A program made the translations under genes and the position numbers. From Nitrospirota bacterium (lineage in GTDB: Bacteria > Nitrospirota > Nitrospiria > SBBL01 > JAADHI01), in NCBI GenBank assembly GCA_029261195.1, contig JAJDBU010000024.1:1-56558 (forward strand): a stretch of 56,558 nt of DNA. The letters run 5' to 3'. Below the pieces are notes generated by a model. The model made no database searches, was not told the DNA's origin, and saw only the letters and a list, made by a program, of their open reading frames with translations. This document shows positions 1-7,972 of the stretch, in pieces. The first letter of the stretch is position 1; each line of letters starts with the position of its first letter.

Positions 1-483
1 CGGGTTACTTTTTCGATACATGGAGGCTCCTGGTGCACGCTTTTTAGGGGCTAAAGGTCTTTTTCTTTGCACTTGGAGCAGGATACTACAGATTAAAACC
101 TTTTAAAATCAAAAACTTATTGTTTTTTCAGCAAGCCCTAACTTAGGAAAACCTGATCTTTAGTCACTACGTCTCTCCGTATTTTTCTAAATAAATTAAA
201 GAGCAGCTAATAGTTTTGGAGCATTGATGGGATTATATCCCTATTTATATTTATTTACTAAATGAGAGAAGGGAAGAAGTAAACATATGAGACAGAATTA
301 CTCATTCTGTCTCAAGGAGTGATCTATTCTCCAGACATAACGACTGGTTAGCGTCGTAATTGGCCCGAAAAAGCCAAAAATCGCCCCAAAAGAAACAATA
401 ATAAAATCAACTACTTAAAAATGTGTTTCTTGAGAGGTGCAATTTACTCACCATAGTCAATATGTACATCCCCAGGAAACGGT
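1..483. other. left-edge non-coding stretch
   Basis: I see no convincing gene in this AT-rich stretch of about 480 bases. It holds one perfect short hairpin (289-313) and leads into the truncated transposase-helper remnant. It looks like decayed accessory DNA, and any gene to the left lies outside the window. Confidence 0.5.
289..313. repeat. perfect 10-bp inverted repeat (hairpin)
   Basis: The arms GAGACAGAAT and ATTCTGTCTC pair perfectly around a 5-base loop. No T-run follows on either side, so it is not a clear rho-independent terminator. It may be part of an insertion-sequence end or a protein-binding palindrome. Confidence 0.45.
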
Positions 484-519
484 TTGCCCGTGACAGGCTC
501 AATTGTATCTTTAAGGCTC

Positions 520-1080
520 ACCAGAAATACAGCCCATTTCGAGGATGTCGATTATCCGCACGCCCAGGCCCTGGACAAGTCGACGATGATGGCGCTCTCC
601 TCCTTAAAATGGATCTGGGAGTATCACAGTGTTTTAATCGAAGGCACGACCGGTGTCGGAAAAACATACATCGCCTGCGCCTTGGCTTACAAGGCCTGTC
701 TTTAAGGCTATACGGCGATCTACACTCGGCTGCCAAGACTCCTCGGCGAGATCACCGTCGCCAGAGCGGGCGGACAGTATGGCAAAATAATGAAAGCCTT
801 TGCAAAGAAAGACCTGATTCTCCTGGATGATCTGGGGCTGATGTCGCTAACCACAGAAAACCGACGGGACCTGATTGAAATTTTAGAAGACAGAAACGGC
901 TTGCGTTCTACAATTGTCACGAGCCAGTTGCCTGTGAGCAAGGGGTATGATGCCATCGGGGATCCTACCCTTGCCAATGCTATCCTCGACAGACTCGCTC
1001 ACAACGCTTACAAGATTATTTTGAAGGGAGAATCGATGAGAAAAACCCGATCGAAGTTGACGAAACCGACAGATACATAG
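520..1080 (+). pseudogene. istB: IS21-family IstB ATPase remnant (5' truncated, nonsense)
   Basis: IstB is the AAA+ helper ATPase that works with transposase IstA in IS21-family elements. The reading frame shows the usual FEDVDY-like start of the conserved core, Walker A (TTGVGKT), a Walker B-like segment (LILLDDLG) and the late TSQLPVSKGY and DAILDRLAHNAY-type motifs. A TAA at 703-705 interrupts this one frame just after the KAC motif. Reading continues in the same frame on both sides, so a single GAA/GAG-to-TAA change is the likely lesion. The N-terminal part of IstB and all of istA are missing, so the element is dead. Downstream, around 1110-1165, palindromic sequence may be the decayed element end. 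Confidence 0.85.
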
Positions 1081-1238
1081 AAGATGAAAAAACCAGCGTC
1101 GCTTCGCTCCGACACCCTGTCCGGCTTCGACTGAAATCCGTATCGGTCACTATTGTTGATACGGAACGCCCTTTCAGTTTGTTTCTAAGTGTAGGTTTAT
1201 TAAAGTGTCTACAGCATTATTTTTCACCTCAATTGACC

Positions 1239-1497
1239 CATCTTGTTTTGTACAGTCCATTACTCCTGAATCAATACGAAGATATAAAAGTAGGAGGCAG
1301 CCATAAGAATAAATTGAATTTGGGTGATTTGCCACGCCTAATGATTCCGGTCGCAGCCCTAGCCAAATAACTCCGCATCGTCGCCAAAGTCGATGAACTC
1401 ATGGTCCTATGCGACGCCCTGAAAACCCGCCTCAACGATGCCCAAACCACTCAAGTCCCAACTGGCCGATGCCATCGTCGAGCGGGCGGTGGGATAA
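1239..1497 (+). pseudogene. hsdS: type I restriction specificity subunit (HsdS) 3'-end remnant
   Basis: The translation matches the C-terminal end of HsdS: a KLNLGDL motif, a proline-type loop (MIPVAALA), then the conserved helix RIVAKVDELM followed by the coiled-coil tail ending QLADAIVERAVG. The family normally reads PLAEQHRIVAKVDELM. Here the Q codon is a TAA (1368-1370), and an extra base near 1457 shifts the frame before the last 12 residues. The target-recognition domains are absent and no hsdM or hsdR lies nearby. This is a fossil of a type I restriction-modification locus. The next gene (DUF3024) may have been cargo of the same locus. Confidence 0.8.
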
Positions 1498-1571
1498 ATG
1501 CGTCTCAAATCAGACGCGATCACGCAATATGAAAATCTCAAGGATTTCACCCTAAGCTTCGGAGGTAAAAA

Positions 1572-1919
1572 ATGTCACTCAGTGAATTTGAAATAAAGAG
1601 ATGTGAAAAAGCTCTCAAAAAATTCATGGCGCAACATAGGCCACCGGCACATATTAGAAATGAACTTGATCTTGATGCGCGAATAAACGATCAGAGTGTT
1701 GAGCTTTTTGAAATACGACCCCGGTGGGATGAGCCCGCGGAAAAAATTGAAATGCCCGTCGCCAAAGCCACCTATATTAAAAGACAGGAACTGTGGAAGG
1801 TTTATTGGCAAAGAGCGGATCTTAAGTGGCATGCTTATGATCCCCTTCCCACAGTAAAAACATTGGAAGAATTCCTGGATGCAGTGGGGGAAGATCACCA
1901 TCATTGTTTTTTTGGTTAA
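1572..1919 (+). CDS. DUF3024 domain protein
   Basis: The 115-residue protein fits the DUF3024 family throughout: an N-terminal helix (EIKRCEKALKKFM), the LFEIRPRWDEP segment, PVAKATYIK, the aromatic core LWKVYWQRADLKWHAYDP and a C-terminal HHHCFFG. A good ribosome site (GGAGG, 1560-1564) sits seven bases before the ATG. No function is established for the family. Here the gene lies between two degenerate copies of the hsdS 3' end, which suggests it travelled with a restriction-modification island. It is the only intact gene in the left-edge accessory patch. Confidence 0.75.
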   Translation: MSLSEFEIKRCEKALKKFMAQHRPPAHIRNELDLDARINDQSVELFEIRPRWDEPAEKIEMPVAKATYIKRQELWKVYWQRADLKWHAYDPLPTVKTLEEFLDAVGEDHHHCFFG

Positions 1920-1961
1920 ACACATCATAGCCGAATCAATTGCTCTGATTAGAACTGCCTT

Positions 1962-2033
1962 AGATTCCCTGAAAACGCGACCTCAACGAAGCCTAAACCA
2001 CTCAAACCCATCGTCGAACAGGCACTCGTATGA
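1962..2033 (+). pseudogene. second degenerate copy of the hsdS 3' end
   Basis: This stretch can be aligned by eye with 1423-1497, inside the hsdS remnant. Both read CCCTGAAAAC, then CCTCAACGA, GCC, AAACCACTCAA, a deletion of about ten bases here, then CATCGTCGA and a stop. Frame breaks make it non-coding. It is a direct, degenerate duplicate that flanks the DUF3024 gene on its other side. Confidence 0.6.
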
Positions 2034-2052
2034 ACCTTTGCTTGTGCATCCC

Positions 2053-2208
2053 TTAGAATTCCGAAGGAAGAACCCCTACCCTGAAATCTCTTCGAGTTAA
2101 CTTTTGAGGGTCAGGCTCCTCCTTTTGAGAGGAGAAGTCTGAGACAATTTGATTGATCCTGGCGGCAGGCAGGAATGCGATTGCAAACATTAAAAATAGT
2201 ATTTTCAT
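2053..2208 (-). CDS. possible 51-residue exported peptide
   Basis: A short open frame starts at ATG 2208 with an AGGGG element about eight bases upstream. It encodes a hydrophobic start (MKILFLMFAIAFLPAA) that looks like a signal peptide, followed by a charged 35-residue tail. It lies 76 bases downstream of the lipoprotein gene on the same strand and could share its transcript. I recognise no family. It could also be the stump of a longer decayed gene. Confidence 0.35.
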   Translation of the reverse strand: MKILFLMFAIAFLPAARINQIVSDFSSQKEEPDPQKLTRRDFRVGVLPSEF

Positions 2209-2284
2209 AATGACGTCCCCTAAGTGCTTCTGTGGAAAAAAGTCAAAAATCAGGATTGTTTAACAAGGCCTTCAAGCCTAAGCT

Positions 2285-2599
2285 TCAGGCCTCACGGCCT
2301 CCGCGATTTCTTCCACGACCATGTTCTTCAGTAAGGGGAATAATTTCCTCAGGATTGAGTTCAAGAAATTTCATGCCAACAAACCGGCAATCTGTCTCCC
2401 AGCCATTTACCTCATCACAAAGATCCATTTTAAGATTCGACTGTATGACAGAAGGAGTAGCAGTATTTCCATCAACAGAGCCGGCGATTGATGGCGATTG
2501 TCCTCCACCACCGGAACAAGCCGTAGCAACAGTCAATAGTGTAAAAAGAAGTGCGCCTTTAAGAATCTTCGTGGCTTGAATTTTTTTATTGTTTTTCAT
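2285..2599 (-). CDS. small putative lipoprotein
   Basis: This is a 104-residue protein with a lipoprotein-type leader: a basic N-terminus (MKNNKK), a hydrophobic stretch (GALLFTLLTVATA), and a cysteine followed by a glycine run (CSGGGG). After lipidation the mature part would be about 80 residues, with two more cysteines (LCDEV, TDCRF) that could form a disulfide, and a basic Arg/Gly tail. I chose the second ATG (2599) because GGAG lies six bases before it. The upstream ATG at 2611 overlaps that site. A strong sigma-70-type promoter precedes it. Function unknown. Confidence 0.6.
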   Translation of the reverse strand: MKNNKKIQATKILKGALLFTLLTVATACSGGGGQSPSIAGSVDGNTATPSVIQSNLKMDLCDEVNGWETDCRFVGMKFLELNPEEIIPLTEEHGRGRNRGGREA

Positions 2600-2639
2600 T
2601 GTTATCTCCATTTAAGTTGCAATTAAGTAAGTTGATATA

Positions 2640-2667
2640 ATCATACCACGATTTTGTATAATGGCAA
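2640..2667 (-). promoter_or_regulatory. sigma-70-type promoter of the lipoprotein gene
   Basis: On the minus strand a -35 TTGCCA is followed after 16 bases by TATGAT, with a TG one base upstream (extended -10). Transcription would start near 2633 and give a leader of about 34 bases to the ATG at 2599. Confidence 0.6.
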
Positions 2668-2731
2668 GTATTACTGTAAAATAGTTTGGTTTTATTTTTT
2701 TAGAGTGCTTTAAGGCAGGTGATGGAGCAAG

Positions 2732-2780
2732 CCAAAAACAAATAATCCCCGTAGCTTGCTGCGGGGATTATTTGTTTTGG
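2732..2780 (-). terminator. rho-independent terminator after tRNA-Ala
   Basis: A near-perfect 19-bp inverted repeat with a GC-rich centre (CCCCG/CGGGG) closes a loop of about ten bases. On the minus strand an A-rich 5' arm leads to a T-rich tract (ATTTGTTTTT). It lies downstream of the tRNA on the same strand and should end that transcript. Its symmetry could make it work in both directions. Confidence 0.65.
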
Positions 2781-2894
2781 TTCAAAATGAGATGCCCTCA
2801 GCTCGAAGGGGTGAGGTTAACGCTGGGTGCCAGCGATGCGAAAGATCGTTTAAGTTTAGAGTAGAGAAAAAATGTCGCAACACATTGATTTGAT

Positions 2895-2970
2895 TGGTGG
2901 AGCTGGAGGGAATCGAACCCACGACCTCCTGATTGCGAACCAGGCGCTCTCCCAACTGAGCTACAGCCCC
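2895..2970 (-). tRNA. tRNA-Ala (anticodon CGC)
   Basis: The minus strand folds into a full 76-nt cloverleaf including an encoded CCA. The acceptor stem GGGGCTG pairs with CAGCTCC. The D-arm is GCTC..GAGC, the anticodon loop is TTCGCAA (CGC, reading GCG), and the T-loop is TTCGATT. The acceptor contains the G3:U70 pair that marks alanine tRNAs. One U-U mismatch lies in the T stem. Confidence 0.95.
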
Positions 2971-2998
2971 ATGTATCTGTTTCGAACGAAACGAGGCG

Positions 2999-3028
2999 AT
3001 ACTAAAGCATTCGTGATTTAAGTGTCAA
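2999..3028 (-). promoter_or_regulatory. tRNA-Ala promoter
   Basis: On the minus strand a consensus -35 TTGACA (3023-3028) is followed after 18 bases by TAGTAT (2999-3004), about 28 bases before the tRNA 5' end. It begins ten bases after the stop of the large flavoprotein gene, so the tRNA has its own promoter. Confidence 0.6.
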
Positions 3029-3037
3029 TCTACAAAA

Positions 3038-6000
3038 TCAGACCCGCATGATGTTTTTTTGCTTCATCAAAAGATCCAACATACGATTGCTCATTTTTTC
3101 CATGATGGAGTTTTGTTTCAGACGGTCTCGGAGATTCTGAAAGTCAACGCAGTCAAGTTTTTGATCCTGATTGAAGCAGGAAAAAACCGGGTCGACCTCT
3201 TCCCCTGTTTCGGGGTCAACGTGCTTTTGCAGGCATTGGCCGCAGATTTCTTTCATCATGCACTGCATCGGAGAGTTGATGCTGCCAATGCCGACGTGGT
3301 CCGGGTTCAGGTAAGGGGCCAGGCTGTTGTGACGTGCATTTTTGACGGCTTCCATCATCCGGTCGGAGCCGATGGCAATGATGCGATCGACTTTTTTGAG
3401 TGAAATCGGCGTCTCTCCCAGCTCTCCTTTTGCATAGCTGAGCATGGCTTCAACGATGTTGCCGACAAAGCTAAGGTCCTGAGGACGTCCCGGAGAAATC
3501 GGCGTCCCCGCATCGACACTCCAGACGATCTGATCTGAGGCGGCCTCAATCTCTTCCACCTTGTAAACATCTTCCGGCTTTTTATAAGCGGCAAAATAGA
3601 TGACCTTGTTGCCCTTTGCGCGCATGGCCTTTCCGATTGAAAAAAGGACGGCATTGCCGAGGCCTCCGCCCGCAAGCAACACTGTTTCGCCTGTGAGAAT
3701 TTCTGTCGGCTCTCCGGTGGGCCCCATGACAACAACCGGATCTCCCGGTTTCAGTGCAGCGCAGAGACGGGAACTGACACCCATTTCCAAGGTGATGAGG
3801 GAAAGCAGGCCCTGCTCCTTATCCACCCAGGCACCGGTTAAGGCGATGCCTTCCGTACTCATGGAGATGCCGTCAATGACTTCTGCGCCGACTTCATAAT
3901 TTTGTAAACGATAGAACTGGCCCGGTTTGAACTGCTGCGCTTGTATCGGGGCCTTGACGATGACTTCAATAATCGTTGGCGTGAGACGGACGACATCGAC
4001 CACGGTGGGCAGAAGTATGTCATCCAGTCCGGTCGTAAAGGACTTAAATTCAGCATCCCGCGCCACTTGGCCTTCCGAGCTGTTTTGAGCGAGTTCCTTT
4101 TGGAAAAGCCGGGTGATATAGGAAAAACCCTCTCTTGCCGAAGCCATTGCCCTGACGACGTTTCCGGCATAAACCGGATGGTTGTCTCCGTAGAAGGTGA
4201 TGTACTTCCCCTCTTTGCTGTAGGAGGTAAAGACGGCAGGCGCGGTCCAGTCATCCGAGGCTTTAAACATCGGGATTTCAGGTGTTTCAGAGGCTTCGTC
4301 CCAGCTCGGCTGGAAGCGTTTAAAAAACTTCTTTCGCCCATCCATCTCAAAGGTGCCGGGATGTTCTTTTTCGTAGATAATATTCGGGCTGGTTCCAGCA
4401 GCCACAAGAACGGCTTTGGCGGGGTGTTCTACAAATTCGCCTGAACCGCGCAACTTGCCCCCGGTCAAGACCTGTTTTTCAAACTTGACGGCCTTGGCGG
4501 CACCGTATTGGTCGGGAATGATTTCGGTGGGGCTTTGCAACTCGACGTAATAAATCCCCTCTTCCAGGGATTTAATGATTTCTTCATGGTTGAGCCGGTA
4601 AGCCGGAGAGTTGAGAACATCTCTTCGATAGATAAGGGAAATACCTCCCCAGGAACGCAGCAGAGGAATAAAGTCGGGATCTTCCTCCTCCCGCGCTGCA
4701 CGTTCACGTTCTGCACGAATGCACCTGCCATGCTCCAGAAACTCCTGAAGAATCTCTTTTTCTTCCTCATCGTACATCGACAGGATAGACGCTTCGCCCT
4801 TTTCAGCCGAGAGCTTTTCATAATAATCCAGGGTCTTTTCAACCTGAACGGGATAGTAGGCCATGGCTTCCGTCGCGGTATCAATTGCGGTTAAGCCCCC
4901 GCCAATGACAATCGCCGGAAGACGCAGTTGAAGATTAGCCATGGAAGATTTTTTAGAAGCGCCGGTCAATTGCAGGGCCATCAGAAAATCAGAAGCCTTG
5001 CGAACACCGCGGATCAGGTTGTTTTTCATCCAGAGAATGGTCGGTTTACCGGCACCGGCCGCAATGGCGATATGGTCGAAGCCGAGGTCCCAGGCCTTTT
5101 CAACGGTAATCGTTCCACCAAAGCGTGTTCCGCCGAAAATCTCAAGGCGGTCTCGTCGGGCGAGGGTCAAATGAATGAGGTCTAAAAAGTTTTTATCCCA
5201 ACGGACCGTGATGCCGTATTCGGCCACGCCACCAAAGCCGGCCAGAATCCGCTCATCCAGTTCATGATAAAGGCTCGTGACATCTCGTACCGGCTCGGGA
5301 GCATTTTTCTCATTTCCGACCAGTCGCTCCGGAAGCGGTTCGATTTTCAAACCATCGACGCCGACGACGCCAAAACCTTCGTTGAGTAAAAACTGGGCCA
5401 GGGTAAAACCAGCCGGGCCCATGCCAACGACCAGGACCTTTTTACCATTATAAGGCAGGGCGTAGGGACGCTTCCGGTTGAGCGGGTTCCAACGGGTTAA
5501 GAGGCTGTAGATTTCGAATCCATAAGGGAGATCCAGGACGTCCGTCAGAATACGGGTTTCGATCTGAGGAATATTCACAGGATCTTTTTTCTGATAGATG
5601 CAACCCTTCATGCAGTCATTGCAAATCCGATGGCCCGTGGCCGGGGCCATCGGATTGTCGATGATGATCACGGCAAGGGCGGCAATGGCATCTCCTTCAC
5701 CCTGAAGCACATTCATTTCTGAAATGCGTTCATCCAGTGGGCAGCCGGTGAGTTCGATCCCGAGCGGATTTTTATCCAGCTCTTCCGATTTTTTCTTTCG
5801 AAGACCGGTACGGCAACTGTCTTTTTCGCGAGGATGACAGATAACACAGTAGTCGATTTCGCTTAAGGCTTGTTTCTCGGAGAAACGTCCATCCGTCAAT
5901 TTAAAACCGTCCCGTCTGCGATAGCGCTCCTCCGGGCCGATGATCAACTCGGGAGCTTCGGGATTCGGACGGACTATTTCAACGAGATTTGAAAAATCGA

Positions 6001-6826
6001 TTTTGTGGACCTTGGTAAAGGCATCCCACTTTTTAACAGAGTCGCCTCCTTCCGGGAGGTGCATGGCTGCGAAGGTCCATTTCTCTACGAGTGTCAACAG
6101 TTGCTGAACAAACTCAAGGAGTTCGGCCTCTTGCGACTCGTCAAAGGGTCCGCCGACCAACTCAGGATAAAGCGCTTCGACTTCGAGGTCCTCCTCTTCG
6201 GGATCACTCGATTCTGGAGGACTTTGATTTTGCTGGATGCTGGAGAGCGATTGAAGGATGGCTTCAGGAATGGGTTCATTGCGGCCGATTTTATCGCTTA
6301 GAGATTTTTCAGCATCAAGCAGTCGACAGGTGACTTCTGCGAAAACCTCTTCTCGATCCCGCTCGGCCGGAATTTCTCCTAACATCATTTCAATCAAAAG
6401 CCGGACTTTATCGTTCAGTGTTTCATAGTCTAGAGAAACGAGATCCTCCGTGGTGTATTTCTTTAAGACCCGCTTCTGCACAAACATTTTCTTATAACGG
6501 AAGATGGGTTTGATCGACTGAACCTTTTCGATCAAGGCCTCCCGTTCATTCCCAATATTGAACAGTTTTGAGATAAATTCACTTAAGTGAACACCGACTT
6601 GAACCAGGAGTTCCGATTCTTCAGGGGGACTCAGGCGCTGTTCCGGGTTGTTTTGATAAGCGTGGAAGGATGAAAAAAGCGCGGGATCTTTCTCTTGTAT
6701 CACTTGCGCAAAGACCTCGTTCAAGGCCTTCAGGCGTTCCGGGGAATAAAGATCGGCGTAAGCGAAGCCATCAATCCCGAGTGTTAAAAGATCCGTGTTT
6801 GCCGGAGAAACGCCTGTCCTATCCAT
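3038..6826 (-). CDS. fused iron-sulfur flavoprotein oxidoreductase (NfnB/GltD-like plus NfnA/PyrK-like)
   Basis: The 1262-residue protein has three parts. Residues 1-300 are helical, acidic and match no domain I know. Residues 320-870 resemble the NfnB/glutamate-synthase-small-subunit family: cysteines C327, C330, C338, C362 and C402, C405, C409 can hold Fe-S clusters, GMGPAG (468-473) is an FAD-type Rossmann loop, and IGGGLTA (641-647) is the NAD(P) site. Residues 937-1262 resemble the FNR-like NfnA/PyrK subunit, with a GGGLGNA nucleotide loop (1053-1059) and cysteines C1189, C1195, C1198 and C1217 for a [2Fe-2S] cluster. In Nfn the two halves are separate subunits that bifurcate electrons between NADPH, NAD+ and ferredoxin. 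Here they are one chain in B-A order. The ATG has AAGGAG seven bases upstream. Whether it bifurcates is inference. The gene stands alone. Confidence 0.85.
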   Translation of the reverse strand: MDRTGVSPANTDLLTLGIDGFAYADLYSPERLKALNEVFAQVIQEKDPALFSSFHAYQNNPEQRLSPPEESELLVQVGVHLSEFISKLFNIGNEREALIEKVQSIKPIFRYKKMFVQKRVLKKYTTEDLVSLDYETLNDKVRLLIEMMLGEIPAERDREEVFAEVTCRLLDAEKSLSDKIGRNEPIPEAILQSLSSIQQNQSPPESSDPEEEDLEVEALYPELVGGPFDESQEAELLEFVQQLLTLVEKWTFAAMHLPEGGDSVKKWDAFTKVHKIDFSNLVEIVRPNPEAPELIIGPEERYRRRDGFKLTDGRFSEKQALSEIDYCVICHPREKDSCRTGLRKKKSEELDKNPLGIELTGCPLDERISEMNVLQGEGDAIAALAVIIIDNPMAPATGHRICNDCMKGCIYQKKDPVNIPQIETRILTDVLDLPYGFEIYSLLTRWNPLNRKRPYALPYNGKKVLVVGMGPAGFTLAQFLLNEGFGVVGVDGLKIEPLPERLVGNEKNAPEPVRDVTSLYHELDERILAGFGGVAEYGITVRWDKNFLDLIHLTLARRDRLEIFGGTRFGGTITVEKAWDLGFDHIAIAAGAGKPTILWMKNNLIRGVRKASDFLMALQLTGASKKSSMANLQLRLPAIVIGGGLTAIDTATEAMAYYPVQVEKTLDYYEKLSAEKGEASILSMYDEEEKEILQEFLEHGRCIRAERERAAREEEDPDFIPLLRSWGGISLIYRRDVLNSPAYRLNHEEIIKSLEEGIYYVELQSPTEIIPDQYGAAKAVKFEKQVLTGGKLRGSGEFVEHPAKAVLVAAGTSPNIIYEKEHPGTFEMDGRKKFFKRFQPSWDEASETPEIPMFKASDDWTAPAVFTSYSKEGKYITFYGDNHPVYAGNVVRAMASAREGFSYITRLFQKELAQNSSEGQVARDAEFKSFTTGLDDILLPTVVDVVRLTPTIIEVIVKAPIQAQQFKPGQFYRLQNYEVGAEVIDGISMSTEGIALTGAWVDKEQGLLSLITLEMGVSSRLCAALKPGDPVVVMGPTGEPTEILTGETVLLAGGGLGNAVLFSIGKAMRAKGNKVIYFAAYKKPEDVYKVEEIEAASDQIVWSVDAGTPISPGRPQDLSFVGNIVEAMLSYAKGELGETPISLKKVDRIIAIGSDRMMEAVKNARHNSLAPYLNPDHVGIGSINSPMQCMMKEICGQCLQKHVDPETGEEVDPVFSCFNQDQKLDCVDFQNLRDRLKQNSIMEKMSNRMLDLLMKQKNIMRV

Positions 6827-7099
6827 TATTCACTCCTTAAATATTCATGAACACTTGTGATAATGTGAGTCTTTCGATCCATTTATGCAGAGCGACTCAT
6901 CTAAGAATTTTACAGCCGACAAGATAGCAAACTTAAAGTGCTGAGAACAAGACCAAGCAAGAGGCGTTTTGGAGGAGATCAACAGGGTAAAAAATAATTT
7001 CAGGCAATATCGTGGGGTCTGGAAAAGAGAAGGTGCGTGTACAAGCAATGGGCGGTCAAGAGACGATAAACACTAAAAGTTACTCTTTTCCTCACACCC

Positions 7100-7513
7100 T
7101 TATGGTCCTTTGATTGTTTCCAAGCGATCACCTGTGATGTAACGGACAACATCTGCAACATCAATCATCAGCGAAACCGCATTTAGAATCATCACGGCCC
7201 GTAGCCATACTCCGAAAAAATTATCCGCTGGAATCCTGCCCAGTCTAGCCCAAAAAAAATAGATCATTGGAAACCAAAAAATGTGGCCCAGGCCCAAGAG
7301 ACGGGTGAATCCGAAAAAATGGGTCAGGGCGGTCATGAGCATCATGCTGACCATCATGGTTCCTAAGGCGACTTGAGCTTCCAAGCGACCCAGAAAAAAA
7401 ACAGGCCAAATCATGTTTGCACCAACTAATAACATGAGCCATATCCGCCATTGCGAGGGCATTAGCATAAGGCCTTTGTTGAATTTAATGAATGCATTCA
7501 TCCCGGTTCCCAT
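7100..7513 (-). CDS. small four-helix membrane protein
   Basis: This 137-residue, strongly hydrophobic protein has about four membrane segments (around residues 22-42, 47-70, 75-90 and 105-122) and few charged residues. It has no motif I recognise. The ribosome site is weak for both the first ATG (7513) and the alternative ATG at 7501. It may share a transcript with the zinc-ribbon gene just upstream on the same strand. It is probably a genuine gene because composition and hydrophobic periodicity hold over the whole length. Confidence 0.6.
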   Translation of the reverse strand: MGTGMNAFIKFNKGLMLMPSQWRIWLMLLVGANMIWPVFFLGRLEAQVALGTMMVSMMLMTALTHFFGFTRLLGLGHIFWFPMIYFFWARLGRIPADNFFGVWLRAVMILNAVSLMIDVADVVRYITGDRLETIKGP

Positions 7514-7549
7514 TCTTTCTCTTTTTATTATTTTTTTCTATTTACGCTG

Positions 7550-7717
7550 TTATACCAAGGCCGGTTCGAGTCTTTGGCGATGCTTTAAAATCTTGGAATC
7601 CAGAATTTCTCCACAAACCAGGCAGCGATAACCTTTAAATTCAAGCCTATTCATGTCGTCCAAAAAATCATTAAAACGCTCTCGAACCATTAAACCACCA
7701 CACCTCAGACATTCCAT
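7550..7717 (-). CDS. 55-residue zinc-ribbon protein
   Basis: I chose the internal ATG at 7717 because a perfect AGGAGG lies six bases before it. The longer frame (to 7822) has no such site. The protein starts MECLRCGG and later has YRCLVCGE. Two CxxC knuckles about 27 residues apart are typical of a structural zinc ribbon. The end is basic (KHRQR). It has no catalytic motif, and a small nucleic-acid or protein adaptor is the usual guess for such proteins. Confidence 0.65.
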   Translation of the reverse strand: MECLRCGGLMVRERFNDFLDDMNRLEFKGYRCLVCGEILDSKILKHRQRLEPALV

Positions 7718-7878
7718 GCTACACCTCCTTTGTGCCGAAAAATTTCGAGCAATCGCAGGCTCTTTTATGATGTAGTTTAAGCGGGAAGGCCGTTCCATTC
7801 TGTAGCGCTGCATACTTTTCACTTGATTTTTAGGACACTCATATAGCCTATTCAGTGACCTTGACTGCGTTATAAGCT

Positions 7879-7913
7879 ATAAAAATCAGTTGGGCGCAGC
7901 TCAGACGTGCAAG
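7879..7913 (+). repeat. 35-bp dispersed repeat, copy A
   Basis: This 35-base sequence recurs in inverse orientation at 18812-18846 with two mismatches. Here it lies in the gap between the dinG-type gene end and the zinc-ribbon gene. It includes the segment CAGTTGGGCGCAGCTCAGAC. Confidence 0.6.
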
Positions 7914-7972
7914 TCGTGGACTTCTGTGTTCTAAGTGATTTTGATAGGATCAACAAATGCCCAGCACAACGC

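Noticed and set aside
423-830. 135-residue plus-strand frame over the IstB remnant
   Set aside because: It is out of frame with the IstB match, which shows clear Walker motifs in the other frame.
6845-7048. 67-residue minus-strand frame upstream of the large flavoprotein gene
   Set aside because: It has no ribosome site, no domain and no sensible composition; it looks like random open sequence in an intergenic gap.
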